A stretch of DNA of 64,000 nucleotides from contig NZ_JAGQBW010000008.1 in assembly GCF_024345835.1 (NCBI RefSeq), forward strand, positions 1-64,000, written 5' to 3'. This document shows positions 48,974 to 56,489 of the stretch, in pieces. Made by a program: the position numbers and the translations under genes. Every line of letters begins with the position of its first letter. Position 1 is the first letter of the stretch. A model generated the notes under the pieces. It did not search any database and was not told the DNA's origin. It was given only the letters and a program-made list of their open reading frames with translations. Source of the stretch: Synechococcus sp. HJ21-Hayes (GTDB lineage Bacteria; Cyanobacteriota; Cyanobacteriia; PCC-6307; Cyanobiaceae).

Positions 48974-49153
48974 TTACAGCTTGGTGGGCTGCTTTCGGTG
49001 GTTTCCTGGCTCGGCCAAGAGCTGTTTGACCTGTTGGCCGGTGAGAACCCGGCCCGTCTGGGCCTGGAAGCGCAGGGCCAGCGTGTAGGGATGGATGCCG
49101 GGATGGAGGTGGGCCAGGGCCTGCAGCTGCCTGCGGAGTTCGGGCCGGTTCAT
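48974..49153 (-). CDS. Small basic protein between the VRR-NUC and regulator genes
   Basis: 59 aa, from the ATG at 49151-49153, which overlaps the VRR-NUC stop (ATGA), to a TAA at 48974-48976. It begins MNRPELRRQLQALAHLHPGI, continues YTLALRFQAQTGRVLTGQQV and ends with a basic tail. It is predicted to be helical. No family recognised. The tight coupling to the nuclease gene supports it being translated. Confidence 0.5.
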   Translation of the reverse strand: MNRPELRRQLQALAHLHPGIHPYTLALRFQAQTGRVLTGQQVKQLLAEPGNHRKQPTKL

Positions 49154-49527
49154 TCGCTTGGCCCTCCTGCAGGATCGAGGTCCAGGAGCGCCTGGGCCTG
49201 CTCGATTGACCGGCAGACGGCTGCCACTCCGCCGAGCTGCTGCACGAGCTGCAGAAAGGCCCGCTGCTCAGGGCTGACGGTTCCGCTCTCCGTCTTGACC
49301 TCCAGGGCAACGAACTGGGCGACCCGCTGGCCGACCATCTCTGGAGTGATCTCCAGCGAGCGCAGGCCGATCAGGTCGCTGCTGCCCTTGCACAACCCAA
49401 AGCGCACAAAGCGCCCCTGCTGATCGACCAGGGCGCCGGTGTTGTTGCGCCAGAGCCGCACCGCGCCGCGACCGCAGGCCAGGCGGATGAGCTGCTGGAT
49501 CTCATGTTCGCTGGGGGAGGAGGCCAT
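49150..49527 (-). CDS. VRR-NUC domain nuclease
   Basis: 125 aa, ATG start. The whole protein is a stand-alone VRR-NUC fold: SEHEIQQLIRLACGRGAVRL, WRNNTGALVDQQGRFVRFGL, KGSSDLIGL (metal-binding Asp), FVALEVKTESGTVSPEQRAF (Glu-x-Lys) and LQQLGGVAAVCRSIEQAQAL. These PD-(D/E)XK-like nucleases are common in phages and cleave branched DNA such as Holliday junctions. Lies in the leftward replication operon. Confidence 0.88.
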   Translation of the reverse strand: MASSPSEHEIQQLIRLACGRGAVRLWRNNTGALVDQQGRFVRFGLCKGSSDLIGLRSLEITPEMVGQRVAQFVALEVKTESGTVSPEQRAFLQLVQQLGGVAAVCRSIEQAQALLDLDPAGGPSE

Positions 49528-49548
49528 GCCTCCTGTTGCCGGGCGGGG

Positions 49549-49818
49549 CTACTCGTAGTGGCTCCAGAGGCGCAGCACCTTCACGATCTGCTCTTCCTCC
49601 AGCACCTGATACACGAGGCGGTGCTGGATGTTGATGCGCCTTGAGCAGGCCCCTCGCAGATCGCCGACCAGGGACTCGTAGGGAGGGGGCTGCAGATAGG
49701 GGTCAACGGCCAGGATGTCCAGCAGGGCCTGAGCTTTCTGCTTGAGAGCAGGGGATGCGGAAGCGAGTTTGCGAGCGTCCTTCTGGGCCTGCTTGGTGAA
49801 GAGGACCGTCCAGCTCAC
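49549..49818 (-). CDS. YoeB/Txe-type toxin (mRNA interferase)
   Basis: 89 aa, with the ATG overlapping the antitoxin stop (ATGA at 49815-49818). LFTKQAQKDARKLASASPAL, the substrate-binding YESLVGDLRGACSRRINIQH, RLVYQVLEEEQIVKVLRLWS and the terminal HYE are signature features of YoeB toxins, ribosome-dependent RNases of the RelE superfamily. Paired with a YefM-like antitoxin, it should stabilise the element by post-segregational killing or act in phage exclusion. Confidence 0.92.
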   Translation of the reverse strand: MSWTVLFTKQAQKDARKLASASPALKQKAQALLDILAVDPYLQPPPYESLVGDLRGACSRRINIQHRLVYQVLEEEQIVKVLRLWSHYE

Positions 49819-50057
49819 CAGCCCGGTTCGCTGCTCAGTTCGCTCACCTCAGTGGCCATGCCTTCAAGGATCGACTCACGCATGCCAGGGATCGAGACCA
49901 GATGCAGGGTTTCCTGGATGGCGCGCCAGTCGTCCTGGGACAGCAGCACAGCGCTGCTCCGCTTGCCGGTGATCTGCACCGGCTCGTGGGACTGCCCCAC
50001 CTCATCGATCAGTGCATAGAGCCGCTTGCGGGCTTCTGTGGCTGACACGGTGGTCAT
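49815..50057 (-). CDS. YefM/Phd-type antitoxin
   Basis: 80 aa, ATG start. The N-terminal SATEARKRLYALIDEVGQSH and VQITGKRSSAVLLSQDDWRA are the Phd/YefM DNA-binding domain, and the C-terminal half should wrap the toxin. It is translated ahead of the toxin with a 4-bp overlap, the usual order. Lies 21 bp downstream of the helicase gene in the same operon. Confidence 0.93.
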   Translation of the reverse strand: MTTVSATEARKRLYALIDEVGQSHEPVQITGKRSSAVLLSQDDWRAIQETLHLVSIPGMRESILEGMATEVSELSSEPGW

Positions 50058-50078
50058 GGCATGGCTCTCACCCGTACG

Positions 50079-51509
50079 TCAAAGCGTACTGCCCTTGTCC
50101 TTGTTGTGCTGCCTGGCCGCCCACACGTGCCTGGCCCAGCCCGGCTTGTAGCCGCGCTCCTGCTCTCGCTGCAGCAGCTGCTCAAAGGTGCGGCAGCCGG
50201 CTGATGGCGACTTACGGCGTGGCCGAAGCTGCTGGGACTTCGGCCGGTGGCGGGCTGCGCCCGTGACTTCAACCAGCTCGCCCTCCAGCTGCTGCAAGCC
50301 GCGCCGCTGCTCATCGCGCTCGTCCGTGAGGAAGAGATGGCCGCAATCAGGGCAGAGCTGAGCGGCGCTGGGGCAGCTGCAGAAGCAGACCGGACAGTCC
50401 TTGATCGGGATCGAGACGCCCTCGCGCCGGCGGCGGCCGGCCAGGTTCCACTCGCGTTCATCGGTGGGCAGGCCATGGCGATGGGCGTTGCCGACGTGAT
50501 CGAGGATCACCGCTTCCTGCTTCCCCGGCGCGGGCCGCAGGGCGCGGCCCACCATCTGCAGGTAGAGCGACAAGGAAGCCGTGGGGCGCATCAGGATCGC
50601 GCCGCCGACCGAGGGGATGTCGGTGCCCTCGGAAATGATCATGCAGCTGCTGAGGACCTCCACCTCGCCGGTGGCGAGCCCGGCGATCAGGCGTTTGCGC
50701 TCCTCGGCTGGGGTGGCGCCGCTCACCGCCGCGGCCCGGATTCCCGCAGCGCGGAAGGCCGCGGCCAGCTGCTCGGCATGCTCGATCGTGCAGCAGAAGC
50801 AGATGGCCGTGCCCGGGTGGAGCCGGCGGTGGTAGTGCGACACCGCATCACCAATCGCGGCCCGGTCCCCGAAGGCGCGTGCCGCCTGCTCCAGGTCGAA
50901 CTCGCCCATGCGGCGTCGCAGTTTGCTGTTCCTGGCACCCGGCCAAGAGAAGACCCGCGGTCTGGCCAGCCAGCCTTGCTCGACCAGCCAGGCCGCTGAG
51001 GGCCCCAGCACCAGGGCCTCGAAATAGCCGCCGGCTTCCACTCCTAACCCTTTGCCGTCGAGGCGTTCGGGGGTGGCGGTTTTGCCGATCAGATGGGCCT
51101 CAGGCCAGGCGTGGATGATCCGGCCCCAACTGTTGCCGACCACTAGGTGGTGGGCCTCGTCCTGAATGATCAGATCCGGCGGCGGCAGCTGCTCCAGCCG
51201 CCGGACCACGGTCTGCACCGAGCCCACGGCGACCTGCCGGCCCTGTAGCCGGAGGCCCGGGGCGACCACATCTGGCTCCAGCCCCCAGGCCCACACGGTG
51301 CCTGTGAGCTGCTCGATCAGTTCGGCCCGGTGGGCCAGCACCAGAACCCGCCGGCCCTTGGCCGCTGCTCCCTGAACGATGGCGCCGATGGTCTGGCCCT
51401 TGCCCGCGCCGGTGGGCATGACGGCGCAGACCCGCCGGTGGACCTTGAGGGCGGCGCGGAGATCGGCCAGCAGCTGCTGCTGGTACTCGCGCAGGACGAT
51501 CGGGGCCAT
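50079..51509 (-). CDS. DEAH-box (SF2) helicase
   Basis: 476 aa from the ATG at 51507-51509; a GTG 9 bp upstream is possible. Motifs: REYQQQLLADLRAAL, Walker A MPTGAGKGQTIGAI near residue 34, DLIIQDEAHHLV (II), LIGKTATPERLDGKGLG (III), SEGTDIPSVGGAIL, and LYLQMVGRALRPAPGKQEAV (VI). A zinc-ribbon-like CPVCFCSCPSAAQLCPDCGH follows near residue 365. Similar helicases act in phage replication and recombination. It opens the leftward operon. Confidence 0.9.
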   Translation of the reverse strand: MAPIVLREYQQQLLADLRAALKVHRRVCAVMPTGAGKGQTIGAIVQGAAAKGRRVLVLAHRAELIEQLTGTVWAWGLEPDVVAPGLRLQGRQVAVGSVQTVVRRLEQLPPPDLIIQDEAHHLVVGNSWGRIIHAWPEAHLIGKTATPERLDGKGLGVEAGGYFEALVLGPSAAWLVEQGWLARPRVFSWPGARNSKLRRRMGEFDLEQAARAFGDRAAIGDAVSHYHRRLHPGTAICFCCTIEHAEQLAAAFRAAGIRAAAVSGATPAEERKRLIAGLATGEVEVLSSCMIISEGTDIPSVGGAILMRPTASLSLYLQMVGRALRPAPGKQEAVILDHVGNAHRHGLPTDEREWNLAGRRRREGVSIPIKDCPVCFCSCPSAAQLCPDCGHLFLTDERDEQRRGLQQLEGELVEVTGAARHRPKSQQLRPRRKSPSAGCRTFEQLLQREQERGYKPGWARHVWAARQHNKDKGSTL

Positions 51510-51535
51510 CAGGATCACAGGCGACCGGGACAGGG

Positions 51536-51545
51536 GCTAGCCGCT
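51536..51545. promoter_or_regulatory. GCTAGC-type candidate operator in the divergent region
   Basis: GCTAGCCGCT, the reverse complement of 48151-48160, lies in the 106-bp gap between the leftward helicase operon and the rightward RHH gene, where the element's main divergent promoters must be. Confidence 0.35.
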
Positions 51546-51615
51546 GGCCTTCTTTGGCTCAGCCTAGCGAGAGCTGGCCCAGGACATTAGGCTGTAGTTC
51601 ACGAGCAGAGTTCCC

Positions 51616-51819
51616 ATGTCCGACTACGCCCTGCCGGTGAGTGTCTCGATCACCCAAGAGCAACTGGCCTGGCTGGATGCACGCCGTCGGCACGGCTCCC
51701 TGAGTCGCTCAGCCGCACTGCGTCAGGTGCTCGACGCGGTGATCCACCGTGAGGCCCTGGTTGCCGTGCCGGACCGCGGGTCTACAGCGAGCGAGGCGGT
51801 GGCTGGCCAGGGTTGGTGA
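51616..51819 (+). CDS. RHH (CopG-like) DNA-binding protein
   Basis: 67 aa, ATG start. VSVSITQEQLAWLDARRRHG followed by SLSRSAALRQVLDAVI is a clear ribbon-helix-helix pattern. It is the first rightward gene and lies 10 bp before the primase-helicase start, opposite the leftward operon. A role as repressor or copy-number control of the rightward operon is inferred. Confidence 0.75.
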   Translation: MSDYALPVSVSITQEQLAWLDARRRHGSLSRSAALRQVLDAVIHREALVAVPDRGSTASEAVAGQGW

Positions 51820-51829
51820 GTTACGCCCC

Positions 51830-54502
51830 ATGGCTTCTGATGCCATTGCAGCGGCACGGGGCCGCTGGCCGGAGATCCTTGCTGCTCTGGCAGGACTGAG
51901 CGACGCGGAACTGAACGATCGCCATCAGCCCTGCCCGCTCTGTGCTGGCACGGATCGCTACCGCTTTGACGACAAGGACGGCAGCGGCTCCTGGTTCTGC
52001 AATCAGTGCGGCGGCAAGGACCAGCGCGGTGGTGCCGGTTCAGGCATGGACCTGCTGATGCGCCGGCAAGGCTGGAGCTTTGTGGAGGCCGCCCGGCAGG
52101 TGGAGGCCTTCCTCGGCCTGGTGCCGGATGGCCAGCACAGCCCAGCCAGCCAGAGCCCAGGCCGTAGCGGCAAACCCTGGCGGATGCCCGAGAAGCCGCC
52201 TGCCGATGCCCCGCCGCCGCCGTTGAACCGCGGGGCCACCGCCCAGTGGGCCTACCGCAACGCCAACGGTGAGGTGCTGTTCTGGATCCAGCGGATCCGG
52301 CTGCGCAGCGGCGGCAAGGCCTTCCTGCACCGCGTCTGGCTCGATGGGGACTGGCATCGCCCCAGCCGTCGCGACCCCTTCTCCTGCGACTGGCCCACCC
52401 CCAGGCCGCTCTACGGACTGCCGGATCTGCTGCAACGCCCCGAGGCACCGGTGTTGGTTGTGGAAGGGGAGGGCACCGCCGATGCAGCCGCCCGCCTGTT
52501 CCCTCAACACGTGGTGCTCACCTGGGCCAACGGTTCCAAGGCGATCGCCAAGGCGGACTGGACGCCACTGGCCGGCCGTTTGGTGACGCTCTGGCCCGAT
52601 GCCGATACCGCCGGCCAGGCAGCGATGCAGAGCCTGGCCGCCCTGCTGCAACCCCTCGAGTGCCAGCTGCAGCTGGTGGCGCTGCCCAAAGACCTGCCAC
52701 AGGGCTGGGACCTGGCAGATGCCGACTGGACACCACGGCAGGCCGCTCGGCAGTTGGCCAAAGCGGCCAAGCCGTGGGCTGCGCCGGAGGCTGGTGGCGA
52801 TGGCCCTGATGGGGAAGCCCAAGGCGACGACAACGGGGAGGTGACGGGTGGAGCAGAGGATCTCAGTCCAGCGGCACCCGTGCCAACGACTCCTCGCCCC
52901 CAGGCACCCTTTCTGTGCCTCGGCTACGACGCCGAGGCGAACTTCTACCAACCGGGCAGCACCGGTCAGGTAATCCGTCTGCCCCGCGGCTCACACACCG
53001 CCACCCACCTGGTAGCCCTGGCGCCGCTGGAGTACTGGGAGACCCTCTACCCCAGCCGCACCGGCGTGAACTGGCCGGCAGCGGCCAGCGACCTTCACAG
53101 GAGCTCCGCCTCCATGGGGATCTTCGCGGTGGAGCGCATCCGCGGGCGCGGGGCCTGGTGGGATGAGGGCCGCACCGTGCTGCACCTCGGCGATCGACTG
53201 ATCACCCCCGAGGGGGAGCAGCCGATCACCCGACCGTTCCGTTCGCGGCACATCTACCAGCGCCTCAAGCGCCTGGAGGGCCCCTGCGGCGTTGAGCCCC
53301 TGACCGTGGCGGAGGCCGCGGTGATCGTGGGCATCGCCAACCGCTTCCGCTGGGAGGTGCCTGCCTCCGGTACCCTGCTGCTCGGTTGGGTGGTGCTCGC
53401 TCCCATCTGCGGTGCCCTGCGCTGGCGCCCCCACCTCTGGCTCACCGCCGGCGCCGGCTCTGGGAAGAGCCAGATCCTCGATCGCTTCGTGGCGCCGCTG
53501 CTTGGTGATCTGAGCCTGGTGGTGGTGGGCGCCACCACGGAGGCGGGCCTGCGCCAGACCATCTGCTCGGACGCCGTGCCGGTGGTCTTCGATGAGGCGG
53601 AGAGCAACGAGAAGGGCGACCAGCAGCGGATGCAGGCGATCCTCTCGTTGGCGCGAGTGGCCAGTAGCGAGAGCAGCGCCGAGATGCTCAAGGGTTCCCC
53701 CAGCGGTGATGTCAGCCGCTACAGGGTGCGCTCGATGTTCCTGATGTCATCGATCGCCACCGCCCTCAGGCAGGGCGCCGACAAGAGCCGCTTCGCGCAG
53801 TTGACCCTGCGCAGCCCCACTGAGATGGCCAAGGAGGAGCGAGAGGCCCACTGGCAGAGCCTCGATCGCGACCTCGAACGCCACATCACCCCGGAGCTGG
53901 CTCAACGGCTGATCGCCCGCACCGTGTCGCTGATCCCAGTGATTCGGCAGTCGGTCGTGGTGTTCTCCTCTGCTGCGGCCCGCCACTTTGACTCCCAGCG
54001 CCTCGGCGATCAGTACGGCACCTTGATGGCCGGCGCCTGGTCGCTGCTCAGTGATGCGGTGCCCACCCAGCAGGAGGCGGAGGAGTGCATCAATTACCAC
54101 AACTGGGAGAGCTACAGCCAGAGCACTGAAGTTCCCGATGAGGCCCGCTGCATCCAGACGATCCTGCAGCGGCAGGTGCGGGTGGAGACCGATGACAAGC
54201 CCGTCACCCGCACCATCGGCGAACTGGTGGAGCTGGCCGCCTGCCACAGCAGCTGCATCGACGTAAGCCCTGGCCTGGCAGCCCAGACCCTGGGCCGCCA
54301 TGGCCTGCGGGTGGATCAGGAGCGCCTGTTGGTGAGCAACACCGCCAAGGCCATCGAGCAATTCCTCGCCGAGACCGCCTGGCAGAACAGCTGGCCGGTG
54401 GTGCTGCTGCGCTTGGCCGGCGCGCAGCGGGCTGGACCGGTGCGCTTCTGCGGCGCTGGCATGGTCAGCCGTGCGGTCGCCATTCCCCTGAGCGTGGTGT
54501 AA
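51830..54502 (+). CDS. Primase-helicase (Zn ribbon + Toprim + DUF927-like ATPase)
   Basis: 890 aa from the ATG at 51830; the longer frame upstream overlaps the RHH gene. A zinc ribbon has Cys at about 35, 38, 57 and 60 (CPLCAGTDRYRF, WFCNQC). A Toprim fold is marked by VLVVEGEGTADAAARL (Glu) near residue 210 and LWPDADTAGQAAM (D-x-D) near 257. An ATPase domain has Walker A TAGAGSGKSQILDRF near residue 545 and Walker B VVFDEAES near 586, resembling DUF927 helicases. It should prime and unwind DNA for autonomous replication. The stop codon lies inside the first of several TGTAAC repeats. Confidence 0.88.
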   Translation: MASDAIAAARGRWPEILAALAGLSDAELNDRHQPCPLCAGTDRYRFDDKDGSGSWFCNQCGGKDQRGGAGSGMDLLMRRQGWSFVEAARQVEAFLGLVPDGQHSPASQSPGRSGKPWRMPEKPPADAPPPPLNRGATAQWAYRNANGEVLFWIQRIRLRSGGKAFLHRVWLDGDWHRPSRRDPFSCDWPTPRPLYGLPDLLQRPEAPVLVVEGEGTADAAARLFPQHVVLTWANGSKAIAKADWTPLAGRLVTLWPDADTAGQAAMQSLAALLQPLECQLQLVALPKDLPQGWDLADADWTPRQAARQLAKAAKPWAAPEAGGDGPDGEAQGDDNGEVTGGAEDLSPAAPVPTTPRPQAPFLCLGYDAEANFYQPGSTGQVIRLPRGSHTATHLVALAPLEYWETLYPSRTGVNWPAAASDLHRSSASMGIFAVERIRGRGAWWDEGRTVLHLGDRLITPEGEQPITRPFRSRHIYQRLKRLEGPCGVEPLTVAEAAVIVGIANRFRWEVPASGTLLLGWVVLAPICGALRWRPHLWLTAGAGSGKSQILDRFVAPLLGDLSLVVVGATTEAGLRQTICSDAVPVVFDEAESNEKGDQQRMQAILSLARVASSESSAEMLKGSPSGDVSRYRVRSMFLMSSIATALRQGADKSRFAQLTLRSPTEMAKEEREAHWQSLDRDLERHITPELAQRLIARTVSLIPVIRQSVVVFSSAAARHFDSQRLGDQYGTLMAGAWSLLSDAVPTQQEAEECINYHNWESYSQSTEVPDEARCIQTILQRQVRVETDDKPVTRTIGELVELAACHSSCIDVSPGLAAQTLGRHGLRVDQERLLVSNTAKAIEQFLAETAWQNSWPVVLLRLAGAQRAGPVRFCGAGMVSRAVAIPLSVV

Positions 54503-54757
54503 CCAGCAGCCGTTACAAAACGGCCAGACATAACAGCAGCGGTCACGCCCAAATCCGCTGCCCCGCAGTCGCTTTTAGCCGCTGTAACGATGTAACGCTT
54601 TTTGGAGCACATAGAGCCTCTTAGATATTTACAGACGAATGCACACGCTCTTGGTTTGGTACTGCTGCTTGCTAATGCTTCTATATCTGAAAAAGGGTTA
54701 CATCGTTACAGGCACCCCCAGAAACCACTGCCGGCCGGCCATCTCGGCTGTTACGTC
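54498..54757. repeat. Iteron-like GTTAC/GTAAC repeat region, candidate origin
   Basis: TGTAAC (54498-54503), GTTACA (54512-54517), CTGTAACGATGTAAC (54582-54596), its perfect 15-bp inverted copy GTTACATCGTTACAG (54697-54711) and GTTAC (54750-54754) are spaced over 260 bp of A/T-richer non-coding DNA just after the primase-helicase gene. Each long copy is itself a direct repeat of TGTAAC spaced 2 bp. This is how replication origins recognised by element-encoded initiators look. The rest of the 287-bp gap holds no gene I can support. Confidence 0.6.
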
Positions 54758-54789
54758 CACCGTCACACCACGTCACAACTGAAACGGCC

Positions 54790-55482
54790 ATGCTCACCAC
54801 CACATCCACCTGGCTCGATCCCATCCCCGGCCTCTGGCGGGATGAGGAGGCCCATCGCTACTGGCTGGGGGATCACCTGTTCCCGGTGTCGATCACTGGA
54901 GTGCTGGCCCATGGCCTCAGCGAGACCGCCAAACGGGCGATCGAGGCCAAACGGCCGATCTGGGAGCCGCGTGGCACCACCGTGCACGCGGCCCTGGAGC
55001 ACTACAGCCAGGCCCGCTTCCTGGTGGGCCACAGCACCGGCGATGCCCTGCTGGCAGTGGAGGAGCTCCCCGGGCATCACCAGTACCGGGACTGGATCCT
55101 GCCGCTGCTGCAGCTGCCGCTCTGGGAGGAGGTGCAGGTGATCGCCAGCGAACGGCTCACCTGCTGCCTCACCCGCAACGTGGCCGGCGCCTTTGACGGC
55201 GCCTACATCTCGCCGGCCCTGAGCGAGCGCCATGGCCATCAGGTGCGGGTGCTCTATGACCTCAAGACCATCTCGGCCCACGGGCGGCCCTACTCCACCG
55301 CCGCCCAGCTCGGCGGCTACATGGTGCTGGAGGCAGCCCAGGGGAACCGCTACGACCTGGGCCAGACGATCTGGAGCAAGCCCGGCGAAGCGTTCACCAG
55401 CACCTTCTACAGCCGTGAGCAGTGCCTGGCCGCCTGGGCCGCGGCCTGGAGCCGCTACTGCCTCGCCCACAGACCCTTCTGA
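54790..55482 (+). CDS. PD-(D/E)XK superfamily nuclease
   Basis: 230 aa, ATG start. The order of elements is a His-bearing N-terminal helix (REPRGTTVHAAL-type, here WEPRGTTVHAALEHYSQARF), AGAFDGAYIS (metal Asp) near residue 137, VLYDLKTISAHGRPY (Asp-x-Lys) near 155, and a C-terminal AAQLGGYMVLEAAQGNRYD with the Gln/Tyr of RecB/Exo-type nucleases. Such enzymes in phages degrade DNA ends or process replication intermediates. Lies at the start of the second rightward block, after the repeat region. Confidence 0.82.
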   Translation: MLTTTSTWLDPIPGLWRDEEAHRYWLGDHLFPVSITGVLAHGLSETAKRAIEAKRPIWEPRGTTVHAALEHYSQARFLVGHSTGDALLAVEELPGHHQYRDWILPLLQLPLWEEVQVIASERLTCCLTRNVAGAFDGAYISPALSERHGHQVRVLYDLKTISAHGRPYSTAAQLGGYMVLEAAQGNRYDLGQTIWSKPGEAFTSTFYSREQCLAAWAAAWSRYCLAHRPF

Positions 55483-55514
55483 GAGCCCCGGCGCAAGCGA
55501 GGCAAGCGAGAGGA

Positions 55515-55529
55515 ATGGCTAGCAATCCT
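55515..55529. promoter_or_regulatory. Candidate operator with GCTAGC and CAATCCT
   Basis: ATGGCTAGCA (55515-55524) overlaps CAATCCT (55523-55529). The same pair occurs upstream of the regulator at 48935-48967. It lies in the 103-bp gap before the late-gene block. Confidence 0.35.
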
Positions 55530-55585
55530 GAGCCGCTAGATTGACCTGGCTCGGATTCATCCGGCTTCATCGCTTCTGTTTCCTG

Positions 55586-55963
55586 ATGGCGGACCTTCTT
55601 CTCGTTGCTGCGCCCCAGGAGCCGGCCATTGATGCTGCGGCCGATGTCGACGCCCTGCTCGATGCCATCACCGCGATCAAGGCCCAGCAGAAGCAGCTGG
55701 AGCAGCAGCTCGAACCGCTGCTCGACGTCCTCAGCGAGGCGATGGCCACCGGTGAGCTGGACCCGTCTTTCTCCCACAACGACTGGGCGTTCAGCCACAG
55801 CCTCGGCCGCTTGAGCTACGACTTCCCGCCGGCGGTGCAGCAGATCGAGCAGCAGCTCAAAGCCGCCCGCGATGCGGCGATCCAGCAAGGCAGCGCGACG
55901 GAGAAGCGCGGCAAGCCCTTCTGGACCATCCGAGCGCCCAAGGCACAGGAGCTGCCGTTCTGA
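55586..55963 (+). CDS. Small coiled-coil phage protein
   Basis: 125 aa from the ATG at 55586. Residues about 17-50 are a coiled coil (VDALLDAITAIKAQQKQLEQ), followed by an aromatic-rich section with SFSHNDWAFSHSLGRLSYD and a second helix. Function unknown. It is 4 bp upstream of the putative small terminase gene, so it may help packaging. Confidence 0.65.
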   Translation: MADLLLVAAPQEPAIDAAADVDALLDAITAIKAQQKQLEQQLEPLLDVLSEAMATGELDPSFSHNDWAFSHSLGRLSYDFPPAVQQIEQQLKAARDAAIQQGSATEKRGKPFWTIRAPKAQELPF

Positions 55964-55967
55964 GCTC

Positions 55968-56489
55968 ATGTCCCAGCGTTCCCAGGCACAGGCCCCGTCT
56001 GATCCGGTGGAGGAGCTGCGCTCCGCACCGGCGCAGCAGGATGACGACGGCCATGGCGTCTGGACGCCAGTGGCGGTGGATCCCACCCGCCCGATCAGCC
56101 AGACCAACCCACCCCGCCGGGCACCCCATCACGCCCAGACCCCCAGAGCCACCGCCGGAGAGGTGGAGCGCCGCATCGCCGAGGCCCAGCTCTGGATCGC
56201 CCAGCGGCTTCCCCTGCTGCAGATCAGGGCAAATGCAGGCGAGAGCTGGGGGGTGAGCAATATCAAGACGGTCAATCGCTACCTCGACCTGGCGCGGATG
56301 CGCATGGTTGAGGAACTGATCACCGACCGCCGCCGCCATCAGGCCGAGCAGATTTTTGCCCTCAATGAGTGCGCCCGTCGGGCGATGGATGCCGATCAGT
56401 TTTCAGCAGCTGTCGGTGCCTTCCGGGTGATCGCCGAAATCGGCGGGCTGCTGCGGGCCCCGATCAAGCCCCCGGAGCCACAGGCATGA
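55968..56489 (+). CDS. Putative small terminase subunit
   Basis: 173 aa from the ATG at 55968. A Pro/Gln-rich N-terminus is followed by a helical domain: VERRIAEAQLWIAQRLPLLQ, AGESWGVSNIKTVNRYLDLA, then ARMRMVEELITDRRRHQAEQ, which could form a DNA-binding HTH. The gene directly precedes and overlaps the large terminase (ATGA at 56486-56489), the normal place of terS. The identity rests on context more than on motif. Confidence 0.6.
   Translation: MSQRSQAQAPSDPVEELRSAPAQQDDDGHGVWTPVAVDPTRPISQTNPPRRAPHHAQTPRATAGEVERRIAEAQLWIAQRLPLLQIRANAGESWGVSNIKTVNRYLDLARMRMVEELITDRRRHQAEQIFALNECARRAMDADQFSAAVGAFRVIAEIGGLLRAPIKPPEPQA

Noticed and set aside
54205-54220. Partial match to the tRNA-Gly 3' end (CCCGTCACCCGC) as attR
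   Set aside because: Only about 11 bases match with one gap, and it lies inside the primase-helicase coding frame.
54582-54711. HLR1-type sites (RpaB binding) in the GTTACA repeats
   Set aside because: HLR1 needs two such hexamers with a 10-bp period. Here the period is 8 bp in each copy and the neighbours are replication genes, not photosynthesis genes.
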